This document shows positions 1 through 6,417 of a stretch of DNA of 7,483 nucleotides, one piece after another. Origin of the DNA: Clostridia bacterium (GTDB taxonomy: Bacteria; Bacillota; Clostridia; UMGS1810). Both the position numbers and the translations under genes were made by a program. Within the stretch, counting starts at the first letter, position 1; every line of letters begins with the position of its first letter. The stretch covers positions 1 to 7,483 of the forward strand of contig JAFYUA010000336.1 in NCBI GenBank assembly GCA_017549745.1. The letters are read 5' to 3'. The notes under the pieces were generated by a model. The model made no database searches and was not told where the DNA came from. It saw only the letters and a program-made list of their open reading frames with translations.

Positions 1-1
1 C

Positions 2-388
2 GGAATTGGTGTGAGCAGATGTCTGGCGGCTGTGATTGAGCAGTGGGCAGACGAAAGCGGAATTGTGTGGCCTGTGAGCGTGGCACCGTATCATGTTATT
101 GTGGTGCCTGTGAACACCAAAAACGAAGAGCAGAATCAGCTTGCCGAAGAGATTTATGAAAAGCTCAAATCAGCCGGCATCGAGGTAATTCTTGATGACA
201 GAAACGAGCGCGCCGGAGTCAAATTCAAAGATGCTGACCTCATTGGCATACCGCTTCGCATCAATGTGGGCAAGGGTGCCGCTGACAGAAAGGTTGAATT
301 TGTAGTGCGCAAGGGTCTGGAAATGACAGAGCTTGGTGCCAATGAAGCAATCGATGCGGCAATTGAATTTATCAACAAAAACAAATAA
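2..388 (+). CDS. proS: Prolyl-tRNA synthetase, C-terminal part (5' end outside window)
   Basis: ProRS charges tRNA-Pro with proline in the cytoplasm. Only the last 128 codons are present; the frame is open from base 2, so the gene enters from the left edge. The fragment opens with GIGVSR, the class II motif 3 whose arginine contacts ATP. It continues with EQWADESGIVWPVSVAPY, then the anticodon-binding domain, recognisable by VIVVPVN, GIEVILDDRNERAGVKF and DLIGIPLRINVG. These match the bacterial-type enzyme (E. coli-like, C-terminal anticodon domain) rather than the archaeal/eukaryotic type with a zinc-binding tail; the protein ends soon after this domain with no extension. The GTG and ATG codons near base 11 are internal, not starts. 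A hairpin follows the stop, then lspA. Identification is firm; the editing domain cannot be assessed because it lies outside the window. Confidence 0.96.
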   Translation, partial: GIGVSRCLAAVIEQWADESGIVWPVSVAPYHVIVVPVNTKNEEQNQLAEEIYEKLKSAGIEVILDDRNERAGVKFKDADLIGIPLRINVGKGAADRKVEFVVRKGLEMTELGANEAIDAAIEFINKNK

Positions 389-395
389 TATGTTT

Positions 396-425
396 CATAG
401 GCTGCAAAAAAATTTGCAGCCTATG
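396..425 (+). terminator. Perfect hairpin between proS and lspA, terminator-like but with a poor T tract
   Basis: Thirteen bases (CATAGGCTGCAAA) at 396-408 pair without mismatch with 413-425 around a four-A loop. The hairpin begins eight bases after the proS stop. The bases after the stem (ATTTCATTTGG) are T-rich but interrupted, so termination may be incomplete. lspA starts 20 bp downstream and no promoter fits in between, so partial read-through, or a promoter inside proS, must feed lspA. Confidence 0.7.
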
Positions 426-445
426 ATTTCATTTGGTGATTAATT

Positions 446-919
446 ATGTTGTATGTTATTTTGGCAATAATACTTTTGAGCATAGACCAGCTCACAAAGC
501 ATCTCACTGTGAACCAACTTGCAGAGTTTGAATCGGTGCCAGTCATAGAATCAGTGCTTTCATTTACCCGTTATCACAACACAGGCGGCCCGTGGAGCCT
601 TTTTGACGGGATTCCTGCTCTGTTTGTGGTTGCAACATTTGCAATATTTGCATTTGAGATTTGGTATCTCAGAAAGCATGAGCTTCGCAGTAAAACGGGG
701 CGCATTGCCTGTGCATTGATAAACTCAGGAGCAATAGGAAATCTCATTGACCGCATTTTCAGAGGATATGTGGTTGATATGATAGAGGTTAAATTCATTG
801 ATTACCCCATTTTTAATTTTGCAGATTGCTGCATTGTGGTGGGGTGTGTGCTACTATGCATATATGTAATATTTTATTCAGAGGATAATAATCATGGAAA
901 ACATAACACTGATATGTGA
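446..919 (+). CDS. lspA: Lipoprotein signal peptidase (signal peptidase II)
   Basis: LspA is a membrane aspartyl protease that removes signal peptides from diacylglyceryl-modified prolipoproteins. The 157-residue length is normal for the family. An N-terminal hydrophobic helix leads into DQLTK (14-18). The conserved NxG motif is N45-T46-G47, followed by GPWSLF where many homologues have AAFS. GAIGNLIDRIFRGYVVD (96-111) and FNFAD (123-127) carry the catalytic aspartate pair, D111 and D127. Hydrophobic stretches at about 1-13, 57-74, 87-100 and 128-143 fit the four-helix topology. The start has GGTGAT at 434-439, pairing with the anti-SD segment AUCACC, five bases before ATG. The 3' end overlaps the next gene by 26 bp, so the two are co-transcribed and probably translationally coupled. 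lspA followed by an RluD-like synthase is a common Firmicute order (lspA-ylyB in Bacillus). Confidence 0.95.
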   Translation: MLYVILAIILLSIDQLTKHLTVNQLAEFESVPVIESVLSFTRYHNTGGPWSLFDGIPALFVVATFAIFAFEIWYLRKHELRSKTGRIACALINSGAIGNLIDRIFRGYVVDMIEVKFIDYPIFNFADCCIVVGCVLLCIYVIFYSEDNNHGKHNTDM

Positions 920-1790
920 AGAAAGCGGCATCAGAATAGATAAGTATATCAATCTTGACGGCATTACACGCGCAATGGTGCAAAAGCTTATCGAAAACGG
1001 CAGCATTACCGTGAACGGAAAGCCAACCAAAAACAACTACAAACTAAAAGCGGGTGACCGCATTAACATAGTGAGCGAAGAGCCGAAGGATGCCAACATC
1101 GAGGCAGAGGATATCGCTCTTGACATAGTGTATGAAGACGAAAGCCTGCTTGTGGTGAACAAACCTCAGGGCATGGTGGTGCACCCTGCCCCCGGCAACT
1201 ACAGCGGAACTTTGGTAAATGCGCTCATGCATCACTGCAAAGGAAACCTCAGCGGCATAAACGGAGTGCTGAGGCCAGGCATTGTGCACCGAATCGACAA
1301 AGACACATCGGGACTTCTGCTTGTGGCAAAGACAAATGAAGCACACCTTTCACTTTCTGCACAAATACAGAAAAAAACAGTGAAGCGCGAATATATATGC
1401 GTGTGTGAGGGAATTGTGAAGCCCAAAAGAGGCATTGTGGATGCACCAATCGGGCGCGACCCGTCTAACCGCCTTAAAATGGCAGTGACTCCCATCAACT
1501 CCAAGCATGCAGTGACACACTTTGAAGTGATTGAACATTTTGAAAATGCTTCGCTTGTAAAATGCGTGCTCGAAACAGGCAGAACTCATCAGATAAGAGT
1601 GCATATGCAATACATTGGACACCCTGTAATGGGCGACCCAATGTATTCAAAAGCCAATCCCATGAATCTGCAGGGTCAGGTATTGCACGCGCGCGTGATT
1701 GGATTTGACCACCCTGCAAGTGGCGAATATATGGAATTTGCCGTAGAGCCGCCCGAATATTTTGAAAGCCTACTGGAAAAACTGAGATAA
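894..1790 (+). CDS. rluD: RluA/RluD-family ribosomal large subunit pseudouridine synthase
   Basis: The family isomerises uridine to pseudouridine in structured RNA, usually 23S rRNA. The 298-residue protein has the RluD layout. An N-terminal S4-type RNA-binding domain covers about 12-60 (RIDKYI, MVQKLIENGSITVNGK, GDRINI). The catalytic domain starts near 75 with LLVVNKPQGMVVHP. The signature GIVHRIDKDTSGLLLVAK (129-146) holds the catalytic aspartate D135. The RTHQIRVHMQYIGHPVMGD stretch (about 230-248) is the conserved substrate-binding region. GAGG at 881-884 sits nine bases before ATG and supports this start despite the overlap with lspA. The gene is followed after seven bases by a terminator, so the unit ends here. 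In Bacillus the equivalent is ylyB. The exact 23S positions modified cannot be read from sequence; RluD-like specificity is inferred from the S4 domain and motifs. Confidence 0.93.
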   Translation: MENITLICEESGIRIDKYINLDGITRAMVQKLIENGSITVNGKPTKNNYKLKAGDRINIVSEEPKDANIEAEDIALDIVYEDESLLVVNKPQGMVVHPAPGNYSGTLVNALMHHCKGNLSGINGVLRPGIVHRIDKDTSGLLLVAKTNEAHLSLSAQIQKKTVKREYICVCEGIVKPKRGIVDAPIGRDPSNRLKMAVTPINSKHAVTHFEVIEHFENASLVKCVLETGRTHQIRVHMQYIGHPVMGDPMYSKANPMNLQGQVLHARVIGFDHPASGEYMEFAVEPPEYFESLLEKLR

Positions 1791-1797
1791 CAATCAA

Positions 1798-1827
1798 AAA
1801 AACACGAAGAATTTTCTTCGTGTTTTT
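1798..1827. terminator. Bidirectional intrinsic terminator between convergent units
   Basis: AAAAACACGAAGAA (1798-1811) pairs perfectly with TTCTTCGTGTTTTT (1814-1827). The stable core is CACGAAG/CTTCGTG with a loop of about six bases. The T run at 1823-1827 and following T-rich bases serve the plus-strand lspA-rluD unit. The A run at 1796-1802 becomes a T run on the minus strand and serves the MBL hydrolase, whose stop codon lies six bases to the right. Confidence 0.9.
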
Positions 1828-1832
1828 GTTTG

Positions 1833-2585
1833 TTATAAAACAACTGTCATGCCGTCATTTGTAACCACTGCGGTGTCACCAAAGAGGTTTGCCGCCGAAA
1901 GCTCGCTCTGCTTGCGGCTGCCAAGGACTTCTCTGCCATTGTGCACAAGATACAACCGATGCGCATGTTGACTCTTTGCATATTCGCACACCTGGCGAAG
2001 GCTCACATGCGCCGTCTCGCACACGAGAGCGTCGCAGCCGCCTGCCATGGCACTGTCGAGGTCTGCGACCTTGGCTATGTCACCTGAATATACAATGATT
2101 TTGCCCTCGCATACGATGCGGAAGCAATAACTATGGGGCACATGATTTGTGGCAAATGCCTCAACTGTAATATTAAAGTCGCGGTATATCTCACCGCAGG
2201 AATATTCTTTGCCGCTTACATCAAAGCGGGTGTCGAATCCACCCTCACTGTTATGTAGAATTGTCATGAAGGCATCATATGTAGCAAGTTTGGGGATAAA
2301 CACAACCTTTGGGCACACAAAGCCTGTGTAGCCAACATTGGAATGAAGCTTGCGCATATTCCACAAAAGGCTGCCAAGACCGCCGACATGGTCCATGTGG
2401 GTGTGAGTGATGAATATAGCTTTGGTTTTGAGTAGATTCACGCCGCCGAGATGTGCGAGCCTGGCGCAACCCTCACCTGCATCAAAAAAATATAGCGAGC
2501 CGCCTGTTTCGATGGCAAAGCTCTGATGATGTATGCCGCACAGCGGCTCTGTGCCCGCCCCTGTGCCGAGAAAATGAATGTTCAT
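1833..2585 (-). CDS. MBL-fold metallo-hydrolase of unknown substrate
   Basis: This 250-residue cytoplasmic protein belongs to the metallo-beta-lactamase fold, in the branch that resembles RNase Z and other phosphodiesterases. It opens with a beta strand and the glycine turn MNIHFLGTGAGTEP, then FFDAGEG (33-39). The zinc site is visible: THTHMDHVGG (60-69; H61, H63, D65, H66), H148 in ATNHVPHSY, D169 in YSGDIAK, and H215 in LYLVHNGR. It is shorter than typical RNase Z, has GEGCARL instead of GEGTQ, and shows no flexible arm, so tRNA 3' processing is not supported. AGAGGT precedes ATG by about seven bases. It lies downstream of the germination genes but has its own strong promoter (2616-2644), so it is not necessarily a germination gene. 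The bidirectional terminator closes it. The fold call is firm; substrate is unknown. Confidence 0.9.
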   Translation of the reverse strand: MNIHFLGTGAGTEPLCGIHHQSFAIETGGSLYFFDAGEGCARLAHLGGVNLLKTKAIFITHTHMDHVGGLGSLLWNMRKLHSNVGYTGFVCPKVVFIPKLATYDAFMTILHNSEGGFDTRFDVSGKEYSCGEIYRDFNITVEAFATNHVPHSYCFRIVCEGKIIVYSGDIAKVADLDSAMAGGCDALVCETAHVSLRQVCEYAKSQHAHRLYLVHNGREVLGSRKQSELSAANLFGDTAVVTNDGMTVVL

Positions 2586-2599
2586 GAAATTACCTCTGT

Positions 2600-2623
2600 G
2601 ATATAATATGAAGCTATTATATC
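2600..2623. repeat. 9-bp inverted repeat over the -10 and start site, possible operator
   Basis: GATATAATA (2600-2608) and TATTATATC (2615-2623) are perfect inverted copies around a six-base centre. The right arm contains the -10 box of the MBL promoter, and the centre falls at the predicted start site. A repressor binding here would block the promoter. Because TATAAT-type sequence makes such symmetry easy to obtain by chance, the operator reading is only a possibility. Confidence 0.45.
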
Positions 2624-2644
2624 ACCAAATGCCAACATTGTCAA
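2616..2644 (-). promoter_or_regulatory. Full-consensus SigA promoter for the MBL hydrolase
   Basis: On the minus strand TTGACA (2644-2639) and TATAAT (2621-2616) are separated by exactly 17 bases. A TG one base before the -10 adds the extended -10 element. Every canonical base matches. Transcription should begin near 2609, leaving a leader of roughly 24 bases that contains the ribosome site. The TGA stop codon of the upstream 48-codon gene (2643-2641) is part of the -35 box. Confidence 0.88.
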
Positions 2645-2787
2645 ACAAAAGAGGTTATCACTGATGCCGCCAAAAGCACACTAAGCACTATAGCCCCTGC
2701 AAAGCGCCTTTTTTTGAACCAATATATTATGCACGAAAGGGTTTTGATGTACACAAGAAGCGAAAGAGCAAACACAATCAGTTTCAT
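2641..2787 (-). CDS. 48-residue two-helix membrane protein, candidate germinant receptor D subunit
   Basis: This is the fourth gene of the germination operon, starting ten bases after the gerC stop. GTGAGGA overlaps that stop and places AGGA about eight bases before ATG, which picks this start over longer in-frame readings that run back into gerC. The product is a helical hairpin: a hydrophobic stretch at about 2-24 (KLIVFALSLLVYIKTLSCII), a basic turn KKRR at 25-28, and a second hydrophobic stretch at about 29-47 ending in ITSFV. By the positive-inside rule the turn should face the cytoplasm and both ends lie outside. Some Bacillus germinant receptor operons carry small two-helix D proteins that adjust germination rate; position and topology match, but I cannot show sequence homology. 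It could instead be an unrelated small membrane protein. Confidence 0.7.
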   Translation of the reverse strand: MKLIVFALSLLVYIKTLSCIIYWFKKRRFAGAIVLSVLLAASVITSFV

Positions 2788-2797
2788 AAATAAATCC

Positions 2798-3700
2798 TCA
2801 CACATATTCGAATTTAGTGGCATTTTGTGCAAAGTCAAGATATGCCGAATAGGTCGGGAAGCACTTTTTGGCAAAGAAGAATGCATTGAGTGCATCAAAG
2901 CCCATTGCCTGATATCTGCGTGCAAAATCCTTGACTCGTGTGCGGTGCTCAAAATCCTTTACTATGTCAACCTCAAGACCATCTGCCGAAATGGTGAGCT
3001 CAAGAGGCTTTGATGTTTTGCCAAATGTCTCCACGCAAAGCAAGTAATCGGCAAAATCATCACCTACTACTGCAGCGGTGCCGCTGTGGGCACTATATAA
3101 AAGCGCCGCATCGACCACGGGCAGCGAATTTGAATCAGACACTGTCATCACAGGAATTGATGCAGTAAACAAGGGATTATTGGCAGCAAAAAACAGCTCT
3201 GACATGGTGCACAGAATCTTTTTGTGTTTACCATGATACACAGTCTCCATATAATCAGCTGCACCGTCGAAGCTTTTGCCGATGCTTTCAAAGATTTTGT
3301 CACAAGGCGAGCCTGCCACAAAAGTGCGCACAAGGGGGCTTATTTTCATCTTGGAGCGAATTGCCGAAAGGTCATCGGCATAGCTTTCGCCAAAGTAGAG
3401 CGCATCACCAAAAAATATGCTCACATGAGCCAAATCCGCCTTGCCGCAGCTATCCTCAAGCTGGGTCACTGCATCGGCAAAATCTGTGGCATCAAATGAA
3501 TAAATTTTGCTATCCGATTGAGTTTTCCCATCTTCAGACGGTGCATCGGATTCGGCAATGAAAAAGGAATAACGCGTTCCCTCTCCTGTTTTTTCGGCAC
3601 TGCAGGCGCTTACCACCAAAGATGATTCCACCCTTTCGCGGCGTGCACAACCTGTGCAAAGCAAAGACAAAGTAATCAAAACGAAAAAAAGCTTTTTCAT
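2798..3700 (-). CDS. gerAC: Ger(x)C-family spore germination lipoprotein
   Basis: GerC proteins are lipoproteins on the outer face of the spore inner membrane and form the C subunit of nutrient germinant receptors. The signal peptide is MKKLFFVLITLSLLCTGC, giving lipidation at C18; the mature protein starts CARRE, comparable to the usual CWDRRE start but lacking the tryptophan-aspartate pair. Position -3 of the lipobox is cysteine, which is unusual. The C-terminus (KDFARRYQAMGFDALNAFFFAKKCFPTYSAYLDFAQN) matches the family's typical 'alpha-helical end', so the gene is complete. At about 300 residues it is shorter than the usual 370-400, so an internal part of the fold is reduced. I chose ATG at 3700 because AAAGGGTGA lies correctly before it; the GTG at 3709 is nine bases upstream, inside the ribosome site. 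That ribosome site lies in the end of gerB, whose stop is at 3704-3702. Identification rests mostly on operon position, lipoprotein signal and C-terminus. Confidence 0.85.
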   Translation of the reverse strand: MKKLFFVLITLSLLCTGCARRERVESSLVVSACSAEKTGEGTRYSFFIAESDAPSEDGKTQSDSKIYSFDATDFADAVTQLEDSCGKADLAHVSIFFGDALYFGESYADDLSAIRSKMKISPLVRTFVAGSPCDKIFESIGKSFDGAADYMETVYHGKHKKILCTMSELFFAANNPLFTASIPVMTVSDSNSLPVVDAALLYSAHSGTAAVVGDDFADYLLCVETFGKTSKPLELTISADGLEVDIVKDFEHRTRVKDFARRYQAMGFDALNAFFFAKKCFPTYSAYLDFAQNATKFEYV

Positions 3701-3701
3701 A

Positions 3702-4757
3702 TTATTCACCCTTTTTATAATTGAACAGAATAATCACTAAAGGCACAAACACAGAAAGTATGCTGAGCGAAATGCAAACAAGAATATAAACCGATGCTGA
3801 AATCTTTATGCCCGACAGATTGTACAAAAGCACCGCCAAAATCAAAACAAAAGGTCGCTCATCACCTGCTTTGCACAGCTTTGCAATCACCCTTGAGCAC
3901 ACTGCAAACGAAAATGCGCTGATGACTATGGCAAACAGAGTGGAAACACACGCGAGCAAAAGCTCAAATCGGTGAAGCAGCTCGCCCGAGCTTGCCGATG
4001 CAAAAATAGCCTGCATTGAATGAGAGAACATTTTGCCCATGGGATATGGCACTGTGAGAGAATAGAGCAAAAAAAGCACAGTTGCTATGCCAAATGCCCA
4101 CAACATAGAGCGAAGAGCACATTTGTATGCTGATTTTTCAGCGCTTATGCAATCGCAAATGAGCAAAAACGGAGCTATGCCCATGTAAACACTGAGATTC
4201 ATAAAATGAGAAAAAGTGCCTCTGACACTCGTGCCCAGCACAGGATAGAGATTGTCGGGGTTGATGCCGCGAAAGCATGAGGCCACAACAAATGCAATGA
4301 GCGCAATGGCGAGTATCAATATGATGTAGCTCTGACGGGTGAGAGCTTCAATGCCAAGCCAGGCAACAACACCTCCCGCAAGGCAAATCAGCAATCGACT
4401 GCTGAGTGCATCTACTGCACCAAGAGTAAGAGATGAGATGTCAGATGAATAAAACGAAACACTAAAAACAACTGATGCAAAAATCAAGCCGAGAAACACA
4501 ATGCCAACCAAAGCCGAAGCTGCATTGCCAAGAGCATCAGCGCATGAGTCTATGATGCTCTGGTTGGGACAAACCGAGAAATAGAGCTTGACCGACAAAA
4601 GCAAAAGAAGCGACAAAGCAAAACAAAAAAGACAGTTTATCCATGCTCCCGTGCCAAGGATTGATGAAGTGCCACCCACAAGGACGGGAATTACCGGCGA
4701 AAGAGAAAATATGACAATGGCTGCAGAGGTTTCGCGGTTTCCTATTTTGAAACTCAT
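3702..4757 (-). CDS. gerAB: GerAB-type spore germination permease-like protein
   Basis: This is the B subunit of the germinant receptor, an APC-superfamily transporter-like membrane protein thought to bind the nutrient germinant. The 351-residue length is typical. It has about ten hydrophobic segments (near 11-30, 37-57, 80-103, 121-136, 143-162, 183-202, 218-235, 263-287, 302-316, 320-345) and a short cytoplasmic tail, NYKKGE. Family landmarks are the glycine-rich first helix region, GIEALTR (135-141) at the usual G-x-E...R position, DNLYPVLG before the sixth helix, and LLHRFELLLACVS (about 260-272), equivalent to the R-x-E helix. ATG overlaps the gerA stop in an ATGA arrangement, typical of translational coupling, and AAAGGA lies ten bases upstream. 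The specific germinant cannot be predicted. Confidence 0.92.
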   Translation of the reverse strand: MSFKIGNRETSAAIVIFSLSPVIPVLVGGTSSILGTGAWINCLFCFALSLLLLLSVKLYFSVCPNQSIIDSCADALGNAASALVGIVFLGLIFASVVFSVSFYSSDISSLTLGAVDALSSRLLICLAGGVVAWLGIEALTRQSYIILILAIALIAFVVASCFRGINPDNLYPVLGTSVRGTFSHFMNLSVYMGIAPFLLICDCISAEKSAYKCALRSMLWAFGIATVLFLLYSLTVPYPMGKMFSHSMQAIFASASSGELLHRFELLLACVSTLFAIVISAFSFAVCSRVIAKLCKAGDERPFVLILAVLLYNLSGIKISASVYILVCISLSILSVFVPLVIILFNYKKGE

Positions 4758-6328
4758 GCTTTTTCATTCCTTTCATGGGTAGCTTTGAGGTAAGAGGGCG
4801 GTTTGGCAAGATGATGGGTGTCGAGCACTGCATGCATAATCGGATGGCGCGATGTGACAGGCGAGAATGGCACACAGGCAGGCACGCCAAATGATTTTGT
4901 GCCGAGAATCAGCGCAAGATGTATGCACAAAAGTGAAAGTATGCCCACTATGCCCCACAGAGCACCTGCAAAAATGTAGGCAAAACGCATTATGCGAAAC
5001 GAAAACGAAAGAGAGTATGACGGAATAGCAAAAGAGGCTATGCCGCACACTGACACGATGATTATCACAATAGGGCTCACAATGCCTGCCGAAACTGCCG
5101 ATTGCCCTAAAATAAGACCGCCCACAATGCCAAGCGAAGAACCTATGGCACCGGGGATGCGCACGCCAGCTTCTTTGATGAGTTCAAAGGCAAGCTCCAT
5201 GATGATGACCTCAGTGAGAGGCGAAAATGGCACGCCGCCTCGCGCCGCAGCAAGAGAGATGAGCATGTCGGTGAGGATTGCCTCGGTGTGAAACGAGGTC
5301 ATTGCAAGATATATGCCCGGAGTGAGGAGTGACAAAACCACCGCAAGAATACGAATGAGCTTGATGAACACAGAATATGGTCTGCGAAGATATGAATCCT
5401 CGGGAGAAGCAATGATATCGGTGATGTTTGACGGAAGTATAAGCACCTGAGAGCTGCCGTTTAGAGCAAGTGCGGCTCTGCCCTCAATGAGAGCACGGGA
5501 GACCTTGTCGGGGCGCTCGGTAGCAAGAATCTGCGGCATGGGCAAAAAGCTTCGTTCTTCAAGCATTTTTTCAATGTCAAATGCCGATAGCACATACTGA
5601 GCTTCGATTCCTGAGAGAGCCTTTTTTATTTCTGAAAGAAGTGACGGATTGATGGTGCCTTCAATGTAGGCAAGTGAGGCAGGTGTTTTGCTCTGTGTGC
5701 CGAAGAAATATGTTTCCATCACGAGGTCTGATGAATTGACCGATTTTCTTATGAGGGCGGTGTTACATCTGAGCACCTCGTTGAAGCCTTCGTGTGGCCC
5801 CTGAACCACTGCCTCATTCACAGGAGAGTCTATGCCTCTGTGCTCCCAGGTTTTTATGTCAAATGACACCCCGTTGGTGCAGCCATCTAAAAAAAGTGCG
5901 GCATTGCCTGTGTTGATGCTGCCCACAAGCTCGGCGATGCTTGTCTGATAAGCAATAGCGCCCTGATGAATGATATTTTCTACATAAAACGAAATGTCGC
6001 TTTGCTGCAGCGCATCCTTGCTGCACTCTGCCGACATGAGGGGGCGCAGTATAAAATCATTGAGCATGCCCGAATTGGCAAGACCATCTACCCACACAAG
6101 GAAGCCCCTCTTTTTGCCGTTGGTGCCAGCAAGGTTGAACCAGCGGATTTTGATGTCACCGTTGACATCGGTGTGAAGAATACGCCGCACCGCCTCAAAG
6201 CTTGCATCAATATCAGCATCTACACAGCTATCGCCCGTCTGCTCAGACACATATGCACAATTCTCACCAAATGTGAGGTCAAAATCTGAGCTTTGACGAG
6301 GAGGATTATATTTTAAAAACTTGAGCAT
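4754..6328 (-). CDS. gerAA: GerA-family spore germination receptor A subunit
   Basis: The A subunit of the nutrient germinant receptor sits in the spore inner membrane and, in Bacillus, works with B and C as a ligand-gated ion channel. The 524 residues follow the family plan. An N-terminal soluble region includes GFLVWVDGL (75-83), EAVVQGPHEGFNEVLRCN (172-189, the 'RGP-EGF-E' motif), EGTINPSLL (223-231) and ATERPDKVSRALIEGRAAL (269-287). A membrane region at about 320-478 carries ARGGVPFSPLTEVIIMELAFELIKEAGVR (362-390) and GGLILGQSAVSAGIVSP (403-419). The cytoplasmic tail has SFGVP (479-483) and PPSYLK. GGTGAT lies four bases before ATG. It is first in the operon and divergent from veg. A forespore SigG promoter is expected; the best match is weak (ACATA at 6393-6397, 19-base gap, CATACAA at 6367-6373). 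Confidence 0.95.
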   Translation of the reverse strand: MLKFLKYNPPRQSSDFDLTFGENCAYVSEQTGDSCVDADIDASFEAVRRILHTDVNGDIKIRWFNLAGTNGKKRGFLVWVDGLANSGMLNDFILRPLMSAECSKDALQQSDISFYVENIIHQGAIAYQTSIAELVGSINTGNAALFLDGCTNGVSFDIKTWEHRGIDSPVNEAVVQGPHEGFNEVLRCNTALIRKSVNSSDLVMETYFFGTQSKTPASLAYIEGTINPSLLSEIKKALSGIEAQYVLSAFDIEKMLEERSFLPMPQILATERPDKVSRALIEGRAALALNGSSQVLILPSNITDIIASPEDSYLRRPYSVFIKLIRILAVVLSLLTPGIYLAMTSFHTEAILTDMLISLAAARGGVPFSPLTEVIIMELAFELIKEAGVRIPGAIGSSLGIVGGLILGQSAVSAGIVSPIVIIIVSVCGIASFAIPSYSLSFSFRIMRFAYIFAGALWGIVGILSLLCIHLALILGTKSFGVPACVPFSPVTSRHPIMHAVLDTHHLAKPPSYLKATHERNEKA

Positions 6329-6366
6329 TTATATCACCAATTTCTATTGTTTGCCTCATGAACAAT

Positions 6367-6397
6367 TTGTATGCAGGAATAATTTTAACCAATATGT
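6367..6397 (-). promoter_or_regulatory. Weak SigG-like promoter candidate for the gerA operon
   Basis: Germinant receptor operons are normally transcribed in the forespore by SigG. On the minus strand ACATA (6397-6393) matches four of five bases of a GNATR-type -35, and CATACAA (6373-6367) matches six of seven of a CATACTA-type -10. The 19-base gap is one longer than usual. No SigA promoter fits better. I report this only as the best candidate; it could be chance in AT-rich sequence. Confidence 0.2.
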
Positions 6398-6417
6398 CAA
6401 TAATATTCATGTCAATA
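6394..6417. repeat. Two direct copies of ATGTCAATA, 15-bp period, between gerA and veg
   Basis: ATGTCAATA occurs at 6394-6402 and again at 6409-6417, separated by ATATTC. Centre spacing is 15 bp, about one and a half helical turns. They lie in the 109-bp gap between the divergent gerA and veg starts, close to where promoters for either gene should be. They may bind a regulator of one or both. The site is AT-rich, so chance is not excluded. Confidence 0.4.

Noticed and set aside
1044..1797. Several antisense readings of 66-100 codons under the rluD gene
   Set aside because: They are shadows of the conserved sense gene, with no promoters, ribosome sites or domain motifs.
1833..2585. Annotation of the MBL protein as RNase Z
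   Set aside because: The zinc motif is shared, but GEGTQ and the exosite arm are missing and the length is short.
2788..2952. In-frame upstream extension of the 48-codon membrane protein, giving a 103-residue reading
   Set aside because: The extension lies wholly inside the gerC 3' end in another frame, is low in protein-like character (His/Ser/Met rich), and has no ribosome site, whereas ATG at 2787 has GTGAGGA correctly placed.
3701..3709. GTG start for gerC at 3709
   Set aside because: GTG lies within the ribosome site itself; ATG at 3700 has the site at proper distance and still begins a normal signal peptide.
4537..4890. 117-residue minus-strand reading across the gerA-gerB junction
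   Set aside because: It is an alternative frame shadow of two clear genes, with no ribosome site or recognisable domain.
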